64,000 nucleotides of DNA from Paenibacillus sp. YYML68 (lineage in GTDB: Bacteria > Bacillota > Bacilli > Paenibacillales > NBRC-103111), in contig NZ_BQYI01000001.1 in the NCBI RefSeq assembly GCF_027923405.1, positions 176,001 to 240,000 of the forward strand. The letters are read 5' to 3'. Numbering within the stretch: the first letter of the stretch is position 1; each line of letters begins with the position of its first letter. Shown in pieces: positions 8,387 through 18,735 of this stretch. The translations under genes were made by a program, and so were the position numbers. Under the pieces are notes generated by a model. The model was not told the DNA's origin, did not search any database, and saw only the letters and a program-made list of their open reading frames with translations.

Positions 8387-9904
8387 CTAACCGAAGATGA
8401 ACAAATCTTGCGTGAGCGAGAATATACGCTCGATATAAGCGAGTATCCCTTGCGGATACAAGCCGAGCGCGACACCGCCGATGGCGCACAGCCACATCGT
8501 GATGGTGAGTGGCAGCGTCGGGCGCAGCGGTGCGGACTCGTCGTCACTGCGCATGAACATTTGGCGGATGATGCCAAAGTAATAGTAGAAGGAGACGACG
8601 CTCGTCAAGATCATGACCGCGCCGAGCCAGTAATGCTGTGTCTGCATCGTGCCGAGCAGAATGTACAGCTTCCCGAAGAAGCCTGCCGTAACCGGCAAGC
8701 CGGCCAGCGACAGCACGAGCAGCATGACGGCGACAGACATCGCAGGAGCGCGATAATACAAGCCGGCGAAGCCCCTCAGCTCCTCCTCGCCTGTCGAGCG
8801 CTCGAGAATCATGAGCACGGCGAACATACCGATGTTCATCAGCATGTAGGCGATCAGGTAGTAGGTGAACTCCGCGAAGTTCGAGAAGTGCACAATAGTG
8901 AACTGCACCGCGATCGGCACGAGCAGGTAGCCTGAATTCGCAATACCCGAATACGCGAGTAGCCGCTTCAGATTCGTCTGACGCAGCGCGATGAAGTTAC
9001 CCGTAATCATCGCCGCGGCGGCGACGACCATCATCGCGGTCAAGAAGTCACCGTGCTGCGGTGTGCCCATAATGCCAGGGCTTGCGAAGATGTTATACAT
9101 GACGCGGAACAAGATCGCGAATGCCGCCGCCTTCGAGACGACCGCGAGGAACGCGGTGATCGGCGTAGGCGCGCCCTGGTATACGTCAGGCGCATACATA
9201 TGGAACGGCGAAGCCGCCACCTTGAAGCCGAAGCCCGCCAGCATCAGGAAGAAGCTGAGGTAAATCATCGGCAGCATCGCTTCCCCGCTGCCTTCGAGCA
9301 CGGCGCTGATCTCCGGCAGCACCGTGCTGCCGGTCATGCCGTACAAGAACGACATGCCGTACAGAATGATGGCCGAGGAGATCCCGCCGAGGACGACATA
9401 TTTGAACGCTCCCTCGTTGGATCGCGGGTCCTTCTTCCGCATGGCGACCAAGATGTAGGACGTAATGCTGAGCAGCTCCAGTCCGACGAACAGCGTAATC
9501 AGCTCTCCGGAGGAGGCCATAATCATGCCGCCGAGGACGGCTGGCAGCAGTAAGTAATAATATTCGCCGACGTGCGGCGTCTCTTCCTCATTCACCGAGC
9601 CGATGCTCATGAACGTAATCAAGCCGACTCCTGTGAGCAGCACGAGCTTCATAATGCTGGCGAAATCATCAATCCGATAGCTGTTCATCAGCAGCTGCTT
9701 CGGCTCATCGATATTGAGCTGGTACAGGACGATGAACAATGCGGATACGGCGATACCGACAAGCGACAACCAGCCGAGCCAAGATCGGCTCACCTGACGC
9801 GGCAGCAGCAGATCGAGCAGCGACAAGATGATAGCCGCGATGACGATCGTCAGCTCCGGTGCGAGCAGTCCAAGATCTTGTACCTCAAGACGTATTAGTT
9901 CCAC
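8387..9904 (-). CDS. nuoN: Complex I subunit N
   Basis: This is an antiporter-like membrane subunit of respiratory complex I. It has about 14 membrane segments over 505 residues and the proton_antipo_M core, with the Lys/Glu-containing signature around LLSITSYILVAMRKKDPRSNEGAFKY given in part here as SITSYILVAMRKKDP and a later KAAAFAILFRV. Length is normal. It is the last gene of the nuo operon, four bases after nuoM, and ends just before a strong terminator. A small remnant of its C-terminus lies at 7006-7053. Confidence 0.95.
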   Translation of the reverse strand: MELIRLEVQDLGLLAPELTIVIAAIILSLLDLLLPRQVSRSWLGWLSLVGIAVSALFIVLYQLNIDEPKQLLMNSYRIDDFASIMKLVLLTGVGLITFMSIGSVNEEETPHVGEYYYLLLPAVLGGMIMASSGELITLFVGLELLSITSYILVAMRKKDPRSNEGAFKYVVLGGISSAIILYGMSFLYGMTGSTVLPEISAVLEGSGEAMLPMIYLSFFLMLAGFGFKVAASPFHMYAPDVYQGAPTPITAFLAVVSKAAAFAILFRVMYNIFASPGIMGTPQHGDFLTAMMVVAAAAMITGNFIALRQTNLKRLLAYSGIANSGYLLVPIAVQFTIVHFSNFAEFTYYLIAYMLMNIGMFAVLMILERSTGEEELRGFAGLYYRAPAMSVAVMLLVLSLAGLPVTAGFFGKLYILLGTMQTQHYWLGAVMILTSVVSFYYYFGIIRQMFMRSDDESAPLRPTLPLTITMWLCAIGGVALGLYPQGILAYIERIFSLTQDLFIFG

Positions 9905-9908
9905 CGGT

Positions 9909-11537
9909 CTAACCCCCCATCTTCGTGACGCTGCGAATGAATTGATCGAACCCGCTCACCGTCTGGTGCAGCTGCTCGCTAAGGATGCTCGGGTATACGC
10001 CGAGCGCGATAATGAAGGCGAGCAAAGTAATCATCGGCACAGCCTCCATGAAGCGGGCATCGCGCATGTCTGGAAGTCCAGGCTTCAACGGCCCGTAAGT
10101 CAGGCTCAGCACCCCGCGCAGCACGTAGACGGCAGCGAGTATAATGCCAAGCGCCGCAACGGCGGTTACAATCGGCATCGTCTTGAACAAGCCAAGGAAG
10201 ACGAGGAACTCACTGATGAAGCCGGACAAGCCAGGCAGTCCGAGCGAGGCCATACCGGCGACGAGCAGGATGCCGGAGATGAACGGTACGCTTTTGGCTA
10301 GACCGCCTAATTCATCCAGCTGTGTCGTGCGCGTCCGCTCATAGATGGCGCCGACGATCAGGAACATCAGAGCCGAGATCAGACCGTGAGAGACGAGCTG
10401 GAATACCGCTCCCTCCATACCAGTCGTATTGAATGCGGCAATGCCGAGCAGTACGAGGCCCATGTGACTAATACTCGAGTAGGCCAGTATGAGTCGGAAC
10501 TCCTTCTGCACGAAGGCGAGCACCGCCCCGTACAGGATGTTGATGACGCCGAGTACAGCGAGCACCGTGGCCCAGCCGACCGCCTGCTCCGGGAACAGCA
10601 GAATGCCGAAGCGGATGAGGCCGTACGCGCCCATTTTCAACAGGATACCCGAGTGAATCATGACGATCGAAGGCGGTGCCTCCGTATGCACCTTCAGCAT
10701 CCACGTATGGAACGGGAACAGCGGAAGCTTAATACCGAAGGCGACGAGCATCATGAGGAACAGCGTTCCTTTCATCATATCGCTCAGGAAGAAGACGTTA
10801 TCGTCCAGGTCGCTCTGGTTCACATACGATTGTGCGTTCTGGAACAGATTCTCGGTAATAACGTTCAGGTCGCCTGAATAATGAATGGACGGTGTGTTGC
10901 TCTCGCTGACCGACAGCGTGAAGCCAGCCGTGCTGACGAGAATGAGAAAGGCGATCAGCATAATAGCCGAGCCGAGTCCGTTGTAGATTAAGAACTTGTT
11001 CGCCGCACGCTCGCGGTCGAGGAAGCCCCATATGCCGATGAGGAAAAACATCGGAATGAGCGTCAGCTCGAAGAACACGAAGAACAGGAACAGATCCTGT
11101 GCCATGAACACGCCGAACATCCCCGTCTCCAGCAGCAAGAACCAGATGAAGTACGACTTCCACCGCTTCTTGATGTATATGGAGGCAAGCGCAGCCATCG
11201 TGCCTACGAGCGCCGTCAAGAATACCAGCGGAAGCGACAGACCGTCGACCGCCAGCTTATAGTTGAACTCGAAGAAGAAGGAAGTCATCTGGCTCAAGCT
11301 TTGCGTCTCTCGGTCGAGCGGGATCGTGATCCACGGCAGCGACTCGTTGAACTGCATACCGCCTAAGTTCGAGTTGAACTTCACATACAGCCATGCGGAC
11401 AGGCCGAGCGGAATGAGCGTCGTCACGATGGCGACCGTCTTGATCCACTGCCCTTGGTGCTTAGGTAGACACAGCAGTACGAGAATGCCGAGCAGCGGCG
11501 TCAATGCGATCATTGATAGAATCGGAATATTATCCAA
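9909..11537 (-). CDS. nuoM: Complex I subunit M
   Basis: This is the second antiporter-like proton-channel subunit, with about 14 membrane segments. The conserved PLFPFHTWMLKVHTEAP and HSGILLKMGAYG segments hold the Lys and His residues of the half-channels. The TTG at 11537, ten bases after GGAGG and overlapping the nuoL end by eight bases, gives 542 residues; an open frame extends upstream to 11561. It lies in the normal order nuoL-M-N. Confidence 0.93.
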   Translation of the reverse strand: MDNIPILSMIALTPLLGILVLLCLPKHQGQWIKTVAIVTTLIPLGLSAWLYVKFNSNLGGMQFNESLPWITIPLDRETQSLSQMTSFFFEFNYKLAVDGLSLPLVFLTALVGTMAALASIYIKKRWKSYFIWFLLLETGMFGVFMAQDLFLFFVFFELTLIPMFFLIGIWGFLDRERAANKFLIYNGLGSAIMLIAFLILVSTAGFTLSVSESNTPSIHYSGDLNVITENLFQNAQSYVNQSDLDDNVFFLSDMMKGTLFLMMLVAFGIKLPLFPFHTWMLKVHTEAPPSIVMIHSGILLKMGAYGLIRFGILLFPEQAVGWATVLAVLGVINILYGAVLAFVQKEFRLILAYSSISHMGLVLLGIAAFNTTGMEGAVFQLVSHGLISALMFLIVGAIYERTRTTQLDELGGLAKSVPFISGILLVAGMASLGLPGLSGFISEFLVFLGLFKTMPIVTAVAALGIILAAVYVLRGVLSLTYGPLKPGLPDMRDARFMEAVPMITLLAFIIALGVYPSILSEQLHQTVSGFDQFIRSVTKMGG

Positions 11538-13416
11538 GGCTGATGAACCTCCTTCCCGCAACAGCCAGCATCAGAACGATCAGGCCGAGCAGTGTCACTA
11601 GACCGTACGTCTGGACGTGGCCGTTCTGCATGCGGGAGCCGAGTCTTCCAAGTCCCGTCACAGCATAGCTGGACAAGCGCACAATGCCGTCTACGACATA
11701 GACGTCGAACAGATGCAGCACCTGACCGATTCCTTGCAGCGGACGTACCCAAAGCAGCTCATACAGCTCGTCAATGTAATATTTGCGCTGCAAAAGACGA
11801 TACAGCCAAGGTGCGCCCTCGACGAAGCCTTGTGCGGAGATCGTGCGCTTCACATACACCAGATAGCCCGCGCCGATACCGAGCACACCGACCAGCGTGG
11901 ACAGCACCATCACGAGTGCCGACGCATGATCCTCCTCGTGACCCGTCAGCCAGCTGCCCAACCACGGGTTGAATGGAGTGAATACGAAGCCCGCCGTTAC
12001 CGCGAGCACCGCAAGTACGATCAGAGGCAGCGTCATAACGCCCGGAGACTCATGCACGTGATGCTGCTCGCCGCGCGGCTTGCCGAGGAAGACGAGGAAG
12101 AACAGTCTGGACATATAGAACGCGGTGAAGAACGCCGCAATAAGCCCGACCGCAAGCAGCCCGTAATGACCCGTGTTGTATGCCTCGGTTAAGATCGCGT
12201 CCTTCGACCAGAAGCCGGACAGCGGCACGATGCCGCTCAGTGCAAGTGCGCCGATGGCGAACGTCCATGCGGTTATCTTCATATGACGGCCGACGCCGCC
12301 CATTTCTTGAATATTTTGCGTATGTACCGCGTGAATGACACTGCCTGCTCCGAGGAACAACAGCGCCTTGAAGAACGCGTGTGTGAACAGGTGGAATACA
12401 CCTGCTGTATAAGCAGCCGCTGTGCCGATACCGAGCGCCATCATCATATAGCCGAGCTGGCTGACCGTTGAGTAAGCAAGGATGCGCTTAATATCATCCT
12501 GCGCCGTACCGATCGTAGCCGCGAACAGCGCGGTGAACGCACCGACGATCGCAACGACCGTCAACGCGATAGGCGCCGCAGTGAATATATCAAACGTACG
12601 TGCGACCAAATACACGCCGGCGGCAACCATCGTCGCGGCATGGATGAGCGCACTGATCGGTGTTGGACCTTCCATCGCATCTGGCAGCCACGTGTGCAGC
12701 GGGAACTGACCCGACTTGCCCATTGCGCCGATGAAGATTAGAATCGCGATCCACGTCGCCATCTCCTCAGAGATGCTGCCATCTGCGAAGGCGTTGCTGA
12801 TCGAGGAGAAGTCGAGTGCATGACCCGGCATTACCCAGAACAGCAATAGCATACCTAGGAATAGACCAACGTCGCCGACACGCGTAACGATGAACGCCTT
12901 CTTCGCAGCCGCTCTCGCCTCTGGCTTGAAGTACCAGAACCCGACGAGCAGGAACGAGCAGACGCCGACCAGCTCCCAGAAGATGAACAGCTGCAGCAGG
13001 TTGACCGAGATGACGAGGCCGAGCATCGAGAACGTAAACAACGCGATATACGCATAGAACACGTTAATGCGCTCGTCCCCGTGCATGTAGCCCTTGGAAT
13101 ACAGATTCACCAGCAAGCTGACGAGTGTGACGACAACGAGCATGAGCGCATTGAGGTTCGTCACCTCGAAGCCCATCGACAGCGTCATGTCGCCAAGCTT
13201 GATCCACTGCAGCTTATCCCATGTGTAATTATCCGCCTCGCCGCCGAGTCGCTCCCAGAACACAAGGAGGGACAGGACGAATGATACGAGTCCAGATGTG
13301 ATGCAAATATAAGCGCCAAGCTCCCGTAAAGAGCGGCCCACTGCCGTTAATATCAGAAAGGACAACAGGGGAAACAACGGAATGAGCCAGGCGTATTGCG
13401 AAAAAGCTGATGCCAT
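11530..13416 (-). CDS. nuoL: Complex I subunit L
   Basis: This is the distal proton-pumping subunit. The protein of 628 residues has the FWELVGVCSFLLVGFW segment, the FPLHTWLPDAMEGPTP and HAATMVAAGVYLVAR motifs of the channel, and the C-terminal extension expected for the lateral helix. It starts 15 bases after nuoK behind AGGAGG and runs into nuoM with an eight-base overlap. Confidence 0.95.
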   Translation of the reverse strand: MASAFSQYAWLIPLFPLLSFLILTAVGRSLRELGAYICITSGLVSFVLSLLVFWERLGGEADNYTWDKLQWIKLGDMTLSMGFEVTNLNALMLVVVTLVSLLVNLYSKGYMHGDERINVFYAYIALFTFSMLGLVISVNLLQLFIFWELVGVCSFLLVGFWYFKPEARAAAKKAFIVTRVGDVGLFLGMLLLFWVMPGHALDFSSISNAFADGSISEEMATWIAILIFIGAMGKSGQFPLHTWLPDAMEGPTPISALIHAATMVAAGVYLVARTFDIFTAAPIALTVVAIVGAFTALFAATIGTAQDDIKRILAYSTVSQLGYMMMALGIGTAAAYTAGVFHLFTHAFFKALLFLGAGSVIHAVHTQNIQEMGGVGRHMKITAWTFAIGALALSGIVPLSGFWSKDAILTEAYNTGHYGLLAVGLIAAFFTAFYMSRLFFLVFLGKPRGEQHHVHESPGVMTLPLIVLAVLAVTAGFVFTPFNPWLGSWLTGHEEDHASALVMVLSTLVGVLGIGAGYLVYVKRTISAQGFVEGAPWLYRLLQRKYYIDELYELLWVRPLQGIGQVLHLFDVYVVDGIVRLSSYAVTGLGRLGSRMQNGHVQTYGLVTLLGLIVLMLAVAGRRFISLG

Positions 13417-13431
13417 GAGTTATATCCTCCT

Positions 13432-13755
13432 CTATCGCTTCAACGAATCCATGTCTCCGACATCCGTTGTTCCTCGATTCCGGTACAGCGCGATCAAGAT
13501 CGCAATACCAACTGCCGCCTCAGCAGCTGCTACGGTAATGTTGAACAGGGAGAACATTTGTCCGGTCAAGCCCGGCTGTGCGCCGAATCTGGAGAAGGCG
13601 ACCAGGTTCAGGTTGACCGCATTCAGCATGAGCTCGATGGACAGCAGTACGATGACTGCATTCTTCTTCGACAACGCTCCGTACAGGCCGATACAGAACA
13701 AGATCGCCGCGAGCGTTAAGTAAGGTGTAGCCAATCCTGCCGATGCTCCGACCAT
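13432..13755 (-). CDS. nuoK: Complex I subunit K
   Basis: A 107-residue membrane subunit with three helices. The conserved Glu residues needed for proton movement are in [11 protein letters not shown] (helix 2) and the preceding region. The ATG at 13755 follows GGAGGAGG and sits just after the nuoJ stop; a longer open frame to 13932 overlaps nuoJ and is not real. Confidence 0.94.
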   Translation of the reverse strand: MVGASAGLATPYLTLAAILFCIGLYGALSKKNAVIVLLSIELMLNAVNLNLVAFSRFGAQPGLTGQMFSLFNITVAAAEAAVGIAILIALYRNRGTTDVGDMDSLKR

Positions 13756-13757
13756 AT

Positions 13758-14285
13758 CTAGTCCTCCTCCTTCTTCGCCACGACGATCGCGCCGATGAAG
13801 GCCACCGTCAGCAGCACCGACATGAGCTCGAATGGAATGACATGCAGGCTGAACAGCTGCTTGCCGATTTCGAGCGTATTGTCCGCCATCTCCGGCAGCT
13901 CCCCGCTCTGCAGCTGCGTCGTCTGTATACAATAGAAGATCAGACCGAACAGCCCCGCCGCGCCAACGAACAGCAGCCCGTTATGCCAAGGCCGATTCGG
14001 CTCCTCCTCGATGTCCCCTTTATGCTTCGTCATCATAATGCCGAAGATCATGAGGATTGAGATCGCGCCGGCGTAGATGAGAATTTGCACGACGGCGACG
14101 AATTCGGCGCGCAGCACGACATACAATCCAGCTAAGCTAACGAACGTCATCGCCAGTGCAAGCACCATATGAACGACTCGCGTAAAGTTGATCATGAAGA
14201 TCGCTCCGCCGATCGCGAGCAGCGCGCAGATGAAGAACGCCACATTTTCCCCATTAGACAGGAACGCACTAATGTTCGATACCAT
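13758..14285 (-). CDS. nuoJ: Complex I subunit J
   Basis: A 175-residue membrane subunit with five predicted helices; the pi-bulge-containing helix 3 corresponds to [20 protein letters not shown], here given only by its core [12 protein letters not shown]. The C-terminus KKEED overlaps the ribosome site of nuoK. It begins directly after the nuoI stop, without spacing. Confidence 0.94.
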   Translation of the reverse strand: MVSNISAFLSNGENVAFFICALLAIGGAIFMINFTRVVHMVLALAMTFVSLAGLYVVLRAEFVAVVQILIYAGAISILMIFGIMMTKHKGDIEEEPNRPWHNGLLFVGAAGLFGLIFYCIQTTQLQSGELPEMADNTLEIGKQLFSLHVIPFELMSVLLTVAFIGAIVVAKKEED

Positions 14286-14729
14286 TTACTTCGCACCGCC
14301 CTTTGGCATCGCTGAGTTGTTCTCTTTGCGCACGTTCGTGTTGTTCTCGTTCAGCCACTGTAAATTTTTGAACAAATCGTCGCGGCTGTACGTGGACAGC
14401 TCGAAGTTGTTCGTCATGACGATCGCCTCAGTCGGACACACCTCCGTGCACAGATCGCACAGGATGCAGATTTCAAAGTTAATATCGTATGTATCAATAA
14501 CCTTGCCCTTCTTCTCCGGGTCTGGGTTCGGCTTGCCGATCAGATTGATGCATTCGGTCGGACAGATGCGTGCGCATTGGTTGCACACGATGCATTTCTC
14601 CGGGTCAAAATGCTGAATACCGCGGAAGCGGTCCGGCATCTGGAGCGGAACGTCGGGATACGCATACGTAATCTTCTTCTGTGTCAGGCTCTTCAGCGTA
14701 ACACCAAGGCCCTTCATAATTCCCTTCAT
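14286..14729 (-). CDS. nuoI: Complex I subunit I (2x[4Fe-4S] ferredoxin-like)
   Basis: The protein carries two tetranuclear cluster motifs, CIVCNQCARICP and CILCDLCTEVCP, for the N6a and N6b centres that pass electrons to NuoB. The N-terminal amphipathic part anchors it to the membrane arm. A second ATG four codons in (IMKGLG) has AAGGGA before it and is an alternative start. It lies between nuoH and nuoJ in normal order. Its length of 147 residues is near that of Bacillales homologues. Confidence 0.94.
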   Translation of the reverse strand: MKGIMKGLGVTLKSLTQKKITYAYPDVPLQMPDRFRGIQHFDPEKCIVCNQCARICPTECINLIGKPNPDPEKKGKVIDTYDINFEICILCDLCTEVCPTEAIVMTNNFELSTYSRDDLFKNLQWLNENNTNVRKENNSAMPKGGAK

Positions 14730-14774
14730 CCGTTATTCACCCTTTCGTCTACGAGACTGGCGCAGGACGCCGCA

Positions 14775-15788
14775 TTACATGACGATCGCCATATAGATCG
14801 CCGTGATCAAGATGTTGATGAGCGACAGCGGCAGCAGCACCTTCCAGCCAAGGCCCATCAGCTGATCGACCCGCACCCGCGGCAGCGTAGCTCGTATCCA
14901 GAACAGGACGAACACGACGAGCGCAAATTTCATCAGGAACCAGACAATACCCGGTATGAACGACAGGAACGGTAGTGGTGCCTGCCAGCCCCCGAGAAAC
15001 AGCGAAGCGGTTAAACCGGCAATCGCAAACACATACACATATTCAGCAAGCATGAAGAACGCAAAGCGGAAGCCGCTATATTCGACATGGTAACCCCCAA
15101 CGAGCTCAGACTCTGCCTCCGGCAAGTCAAACGGCGTACGGTTCAGCTCCGATACGGCCGCTACGATGAAGACAGCGAATCCGACGATTTGGGGAAGGAA
15201 GTACCAATTCCAAAAGCCTCCCGCTTGAGCCTCTACAATCCGGTTCAGGTTCATACTGCCGGTCATCATGACGACGCCGACGACCGAGATGACGAGCGGT
15301 ATTTCGTAGCTGATCATCTGAGCTGCCGAGCGCATGCCTCCAAGCAGCGCATACTTGTTGTTCGACGCCCAGCCTCCAAGCACAATACCGATAGTGGAGA
15401 TACCGGACAGCGCAATATAATACAGTACACCGACATTCAGGTCGGAGGTGATCCATCCGCTCGCATAAGGGATAACGGCTGTCACCGCGAAGGCTGGAAT
15501 GAACGTAATAATCGGCGCCAAAATGAACAGCTCTCGGTCAGCCTTACGCGGAATGGTGTCTTCCTTGAGCAACAGCTTGAGTACGTCAGCGACCGTCTGC
15601 AGAAGTCCAAGCGGACCGACGCGGTTCGGACCGATGCGAAGCTGCATCCAGCCGATGACCTTGCGCTCGAAATAGATGGCATACGTAACGAAGCCTAGTA
15701 TGACAAAGAGCAGTACGACACCCCACGCGAAAAAGATCGCTGCGTTCGTCCAGCTTAATGGCTGCTGTAACAATTCAGGCATCAGCAA
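14775..15788 (-). CDS. nuoH: Complex I subunit H
   Basis: This is the membrane subunit forming the quinone-entry region with NuoB and NuoD. It has about eight helices; the first loops hold the typical ERKVIGWMQLRIGPNRVGP segment (cited here as GWMQLRIGPNRVGP), followed by LNRTPFDLPEAESELVGGY, the acidic quinone-channel loop. It overlaps the end of nuoD by seven bases, so coupling is likely. Confidence 0.95.
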   Translation of the reverse strand: MLMPELLQQPLSWTNAAIFFAWGVVLLFVILGFVTYAIYFERKVIGWMQLRIGPNRVGPLGLLQTVADVLKLLLKEDTIPRKADRELFILAPIITFIPAFAVTAVIPYASGWITSDLNVGVLYYIALSGISTIGIVLGGWASNNKYALLGGMRSAAQMISYEIPLVISVVGVVMMTGSMNLNRIVEAQAGGFWNWYFLPQIVGFAVFIVAAVSELNRTPFDLPEAESELVGGYHVEYSGFRFAFFMLAEYVYVFAIAGLTASLFLGGWQAPLPFLSFIPGIVWFLMKFALVVFVLFWIRATLPRVRVDQLMGLGWKVLLPLSLINILITAIYMAIVM

Positions 15789-16885
15789 TCGACCTCCCCG
15801 ACGACGATATCAATACCGCCCAGAATCGTGATCAGGTTCGTCATCGATTCACCTACGAGCAGCTCCGGTAAGATTTGCAGGTTGACAAAGGAAGGTCGGC
15901 GGAATTTCAGACGATACGGCTTATCCTTACCCTTCGATACAATGTGACAGCCGATCTCGCCGCGCGGCGATTCAATCGCTGAATAAATTTCTCCTTCGGG
16001 CGCCCGAATCACACGAGGCACCTTGCCCATAATTTCTCCCTCGGTTGGGTATTGCTCGACCGCCTGCTCGAGAATATTCAATGACTGCTTGATCTCCTCC
16101 AGCCGCAGCACATAACGATCATAGCAATCACCGGTCGTTGTTACAGGCACCTCGAACTGGAATCGATCATAGATGCTATAGGGTTGAGCCTTGCGCAAAT
16201 CCCATTCGACGCCAGTGCAGCGCAGGTTCGCTCCACTTAGTCCGTAGGCAATCGCCGTCTTGGCATCATAGGCTCCAATCCCTTTAATCCGCGCTAGGAA
16301 GATTTCGTTGCCCGACACAAGCGTATGGTATTCCTCCAGCTTGCCGCGCATGTATGGTACAAATTCGCGTACCTTTTGAATCCATCCCTCCGGTGCATCC
16401 CACTTCACGCCGCCGACACGCATATAATTGTAGGTCAGACGTGCTCCGCACAGCTCGTTAAACAGATCGATAATGATTTCGCGGTCACGGAATGCATAGA
16501 GGAATGGACTCATCGCCCCAATATCGAGCAGATACGTCCCCCACCATACGAGATGACTTGCTATTCGCTGAAGCTCCATTACGATCAAGCGGAGAAACTC
16601 TGCCTTTTCTGGTATTTCAAGCTGCATCAGCCTCTCAACGGCATTCACGAGCACGTAGTTATTCGTCATCGCCGATAAGTAATCCATACGGTCTGTATAC
16701 GGGATAATCTGGGTGTAGGTCAAGCTCTCGGCCAGCTTTTCGGTTCCCCTGTGCAGATAACCCATGACCGGAGTCACTTCCGTAATCAGCTCCCCATCCA
16801 ACTTGACGATGATCCGGAAAACACCGTGCGTGCTCGGATGCTGAGGACCTACGTTCAACAGCAATTCTTCAGTTCTAATGGCCAA
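15782..16885 (-). CDS. nuoD: Complex I subunit D (49-kDa)
   Basis: This peripheral-arm subunit forms the quinone-binding cavity with NuoB. It begins with LNVGPQHPSTHGVFR, which carries the quinone-binding His on the first loop, and has GVKWDAPEGW and PRGEIGCHIVSKG typical of the family. It is 367 residues long, as in Bacillus-type enzymes. It lies three bases downstream of nuoC. Confidence 0.95.
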   Translation of the reverse strand: MAIRTEELLLNVGPQHPSTHGVFRIIVKLDGELITEVTPVMGYLHRGTEKLAESLTYTQIIPYTDRMDYLSAMTNNYVLVNAVERLMQLEIPEKAEFLRLIVMELQRIASHLVWWGTYLLDIGAMSPFLYAFRDREIIIDLFNELCGARLTYNYMRVGGVKWDAPEGWIQKVREFVPYMRGKLEEYHTLVSGNEIFLARIKGIGAYDAKTAIAYGLSGANLRCTGVEWDLRKAQPYSIYDRFQFEVPVTTTGDCYDRYVLRLEEIKQSLNILEQAVEQYPTEGEIMGKVPRVIRAPEGEIYSAIESPRGEIGCHIVSKGKDKPYRLKFRRPSFVNLQILPELLVGESMTNLITILGGIDIVVGEVDC

Positions 16886-16888
16886 CAG

Positions 16889-17566
16889 TTACACCTCCGG
16901 GTCGAACGGCTCGTAATCTTTGCGCAGCGGGTGACCGATCCAATCGTCGGGCATCATGATGCGCCGAAGATCCGGATGTCCCGGGAAATCAATACCAAGA
17001 AGATCATATATTTCCCGTTCGTTCCAATTGGCTGTCGCCCATACTGGCGTTATCGATGGAACAGACGGAGATGTGCGATCCGTTTTCACCTTTACCGCAT
17101 ATTCTCGCTTGGATGTTAAGGAGATCAAATGATACACAACCTCCAGATGTGTTTCCATATCGACACCGGACACATTGCGCAAATAATTGAGCTCGAGCTC
17201 TGGATGATCTCGCAGCATGAGTGCAATTTCCGGCCACATGTAACCCTTGACGGTTATAGTCGGAAGATGCCCTCCCCTCTCGTTGATAGAGGCCTCCTCA
17301 ATAGCATCCAGCTGCAGCTCCTGAACGAGCGTCACGAGTCGATCGAGCATCGGCTGGTTCGGTGACGGCTCCTTCGGCACCTCTGGAGCAGTCGGCTCCT
17401 CCGTTTTTGCTGCCCTCTCGCGTGCTCGAGCTGCCCGCGCTTCCGCAGCAGCCTTCGCCTTCGCTTCTTTCTCCTCATCAGTCGAAGATGCCTTCTCCTC
17501 TTGCTGTACATTATTCTCCGACTTCAGATTACCTTCCGCTTCATTGCGCTTTTCCTCATCGCTCAT
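16889..17566 (-). CDS. nuoC: Complex I subunit C (30-kDa) with charged N-terminal extension
   Basis: Residues from about 75 on are the 30-kDa subunit domain, ending with [20 protein letters not shown] and the [19 protein letters not shown] signature. The first 70 residues are a low-complexity Glu/Lys/Ala-rich segment ([20 protein letters not shown]), probably disordered; such extensions occur in Bacillales NuoC. Its ATG overlaps the nuoB stop as ATGA. Confidence 0.93.
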   Translation of the reverse strand: MSDEEKRNEAEGNLKSENNVQQEEKASSTDEEKEAKAKAAAEARAARARERAAKTEEPTAPEVPKEPSPNQPMLDRLVTLVQELQLDAIEEASINERGGHLPTITVKGYMWPEIALMLRDHPELELNYLRNVSGVDMETHLEVVYHLISLTSKREYAVKVKTDRTSPSVPSITPVWATANWNEREIYDLLGIDFPGHPDLRRIMMPDDWIGHPLRKDYEPFDPEV

Positions 17567-18081
17567 GGATTCGTCACCTGCTTACCGGTTTTCGCTTCAT
17601 AGCGAATTTTCTCCTGCAGCTTATTAATCCCGTAGATCAGCGCTGCAGGGTTAGGCGGACAGCCTGGAATGTACACATCAACCGGAACAATCTGATCTAC
17701 ACCCTTCACGACCGCATAAGACTTCACGTAAGGACCACCCGCTGTGGCACAGGAGCCCATCGCAATGACCCACTTCGGCTCAGGCATCTGTTCGTACAAG
17801 CGACGCAGCAAGGGAGCCATCTTCTTCGTCACCGTTCCTGCAACAATCATCACATCCGACTGGCGTGGAGACGTACGGAAGATGACGCCGAATCGGTCCA
17901 GGTCATAGTGGGATGCACCCGTGCCCATCATCTCAATTCCACAGCATGCAAGACCGAATGTTAGCGGCCAAAGCGAATTGCTTCGCGCCCAAGCCTTTAC
18001 CTGCTCAAGCGTGGTCATGAAGACATTACGCTCCAGCTCCTGCCGCTCCTCTGGAGTAATATTCTCTAAATTGAAGTCCAT
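17563..18081 (-). CDS. nuoB: Complex I subunit B (PSST)
   Basis: This subunit carries the terminal N2 cluster. All four Cys ligands are visible: the pair in LACCGIEMM, one in MGSCATAGG and one in PGCPPNP. The ATG at 18081 gives 172 residues, with a normal N-terminus; it lies within the last codons of nuoA (overlap of 16 bases). A longer frame to 18192 would overlap nuoA fully. Confidence 0.95.
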   Translation of the reverse strand: MDFNLENITPEERQELERNVFMTTLEQVKAWARSNSLWPLTFGLACCGIEMMGTGASHYDLDRFGVIFRTSPRQSDVMIVAGTVTKKMAPLLRRLYEQMPEPKWVIAMGSCATAGGPYVKSYAVVKGVDQIVPVDVYIPGCPPNPAALIYGINKLQEKIRYEAKTGKQVTNP

Positions 18082-18440
18082 TGCAGCACCTTCTTCTTCC
18101 AAGCATAGATCAAGCCTACGATCAGCAGCGAAATGAATATGATCATCTCCACAAGCGCAAACAAGCCTAATTGCTGATAAGCAACGGCCCACGGATATAA
18201 GAATACAGTTTCGACGTCGAAAATAACGAACATCAACGCAAATAAGTAGTATCGGATATTAAAACGCACTTGTCCTTCCCCTACCGGCACGTTCCCACTC
18301 TCATAGGTCGTATACTTCTCCTCAGCCGGCTTATGTGGTCGCAAAAATTTTCCAGCTGTCAGCGCTACTACTGGAAGCATCAAACCAAGAAACAAAAAAA
18401 TCGCCACGACTACATAGTTGTTCATGTACATTGTGTTCAA
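18066..18440 (-). CDS. nuoA: Complex I subunit A, first gene of the nuo operon
   Basis: A membrane subunit with three helices. The acidic loop [20 protein letters not shown] (quinone-channel side) and [15 protein letters not shown] are diagnostic. GGAGG lies four bases before the TTG at 18440 and 13 before the ATG at 18431, so either may be used. It opens an 11-gene operon (nuoABCDHIJKLMN) with no nuoE, nuoF or nuoG. Confidence 0.94.
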   Translation of the reverse strand: MNTMYMNNYVVVAIFLFLGLMLPVVALTAGKFLRPHKPAEEKYTTYESGNVPVGEGQVRFNIRYYLFALMFVIFDVETVFLYPWAVAYQQLGLFALVEMIIFISLLIVGLIYAWKKKVLQWTSI

Positions 18441-18636
18441 ACCGCCTCCTTATGTAACTGCTGCATTCATGCGCATAGACCGTCCTTGAGCCTTCGTCTA
18501 TTCGGACAGTCCTTCAACCATTATTCCCCACCGAGCACAAAAATTACGCTTTCAAACAAAATAGCACCGGCAGGCCATTCATTGAGAAGAATTCCTTATC
18601 ACTTCTATAAGGAAACGTAATATACACATCGCACCA

Positions 18637-18667
18637 ATTATATCAAATGGCCCTAAGGGTGTCTAAC
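18637..18667 (-). promoter_or_regulatory. Possible sigma-A promoter of the nuo operon
   Basis: On the minus strand TTAGAC is followed after 19 bases by TATAAT, with a 195-base leader to nuoA. The -10 is perfect but the spacing is long, so the call is tentative. The leader itself shows no structure I can name. Confidence 0.4.
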
Positions 18668-18696
18668 ATTTTTGCCCAACTAATCGCAGAACAAAA

Positions 18697-18728
18697 GAAA
18701 AAGACGAGGATGTAGCATCCTCGTCTTC
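18697..18728 (-). terminator. Terminator of the ATP synthase operon
   Basis: An eight-base GACGAGGA/TCCTCGTC stem with a short loop is followed on the minus strand by CTTTTTCTTTTG, a few bases after the atpC stop. Confidence 0.9.
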
Positions 18729-18735
18729 GTATTGC

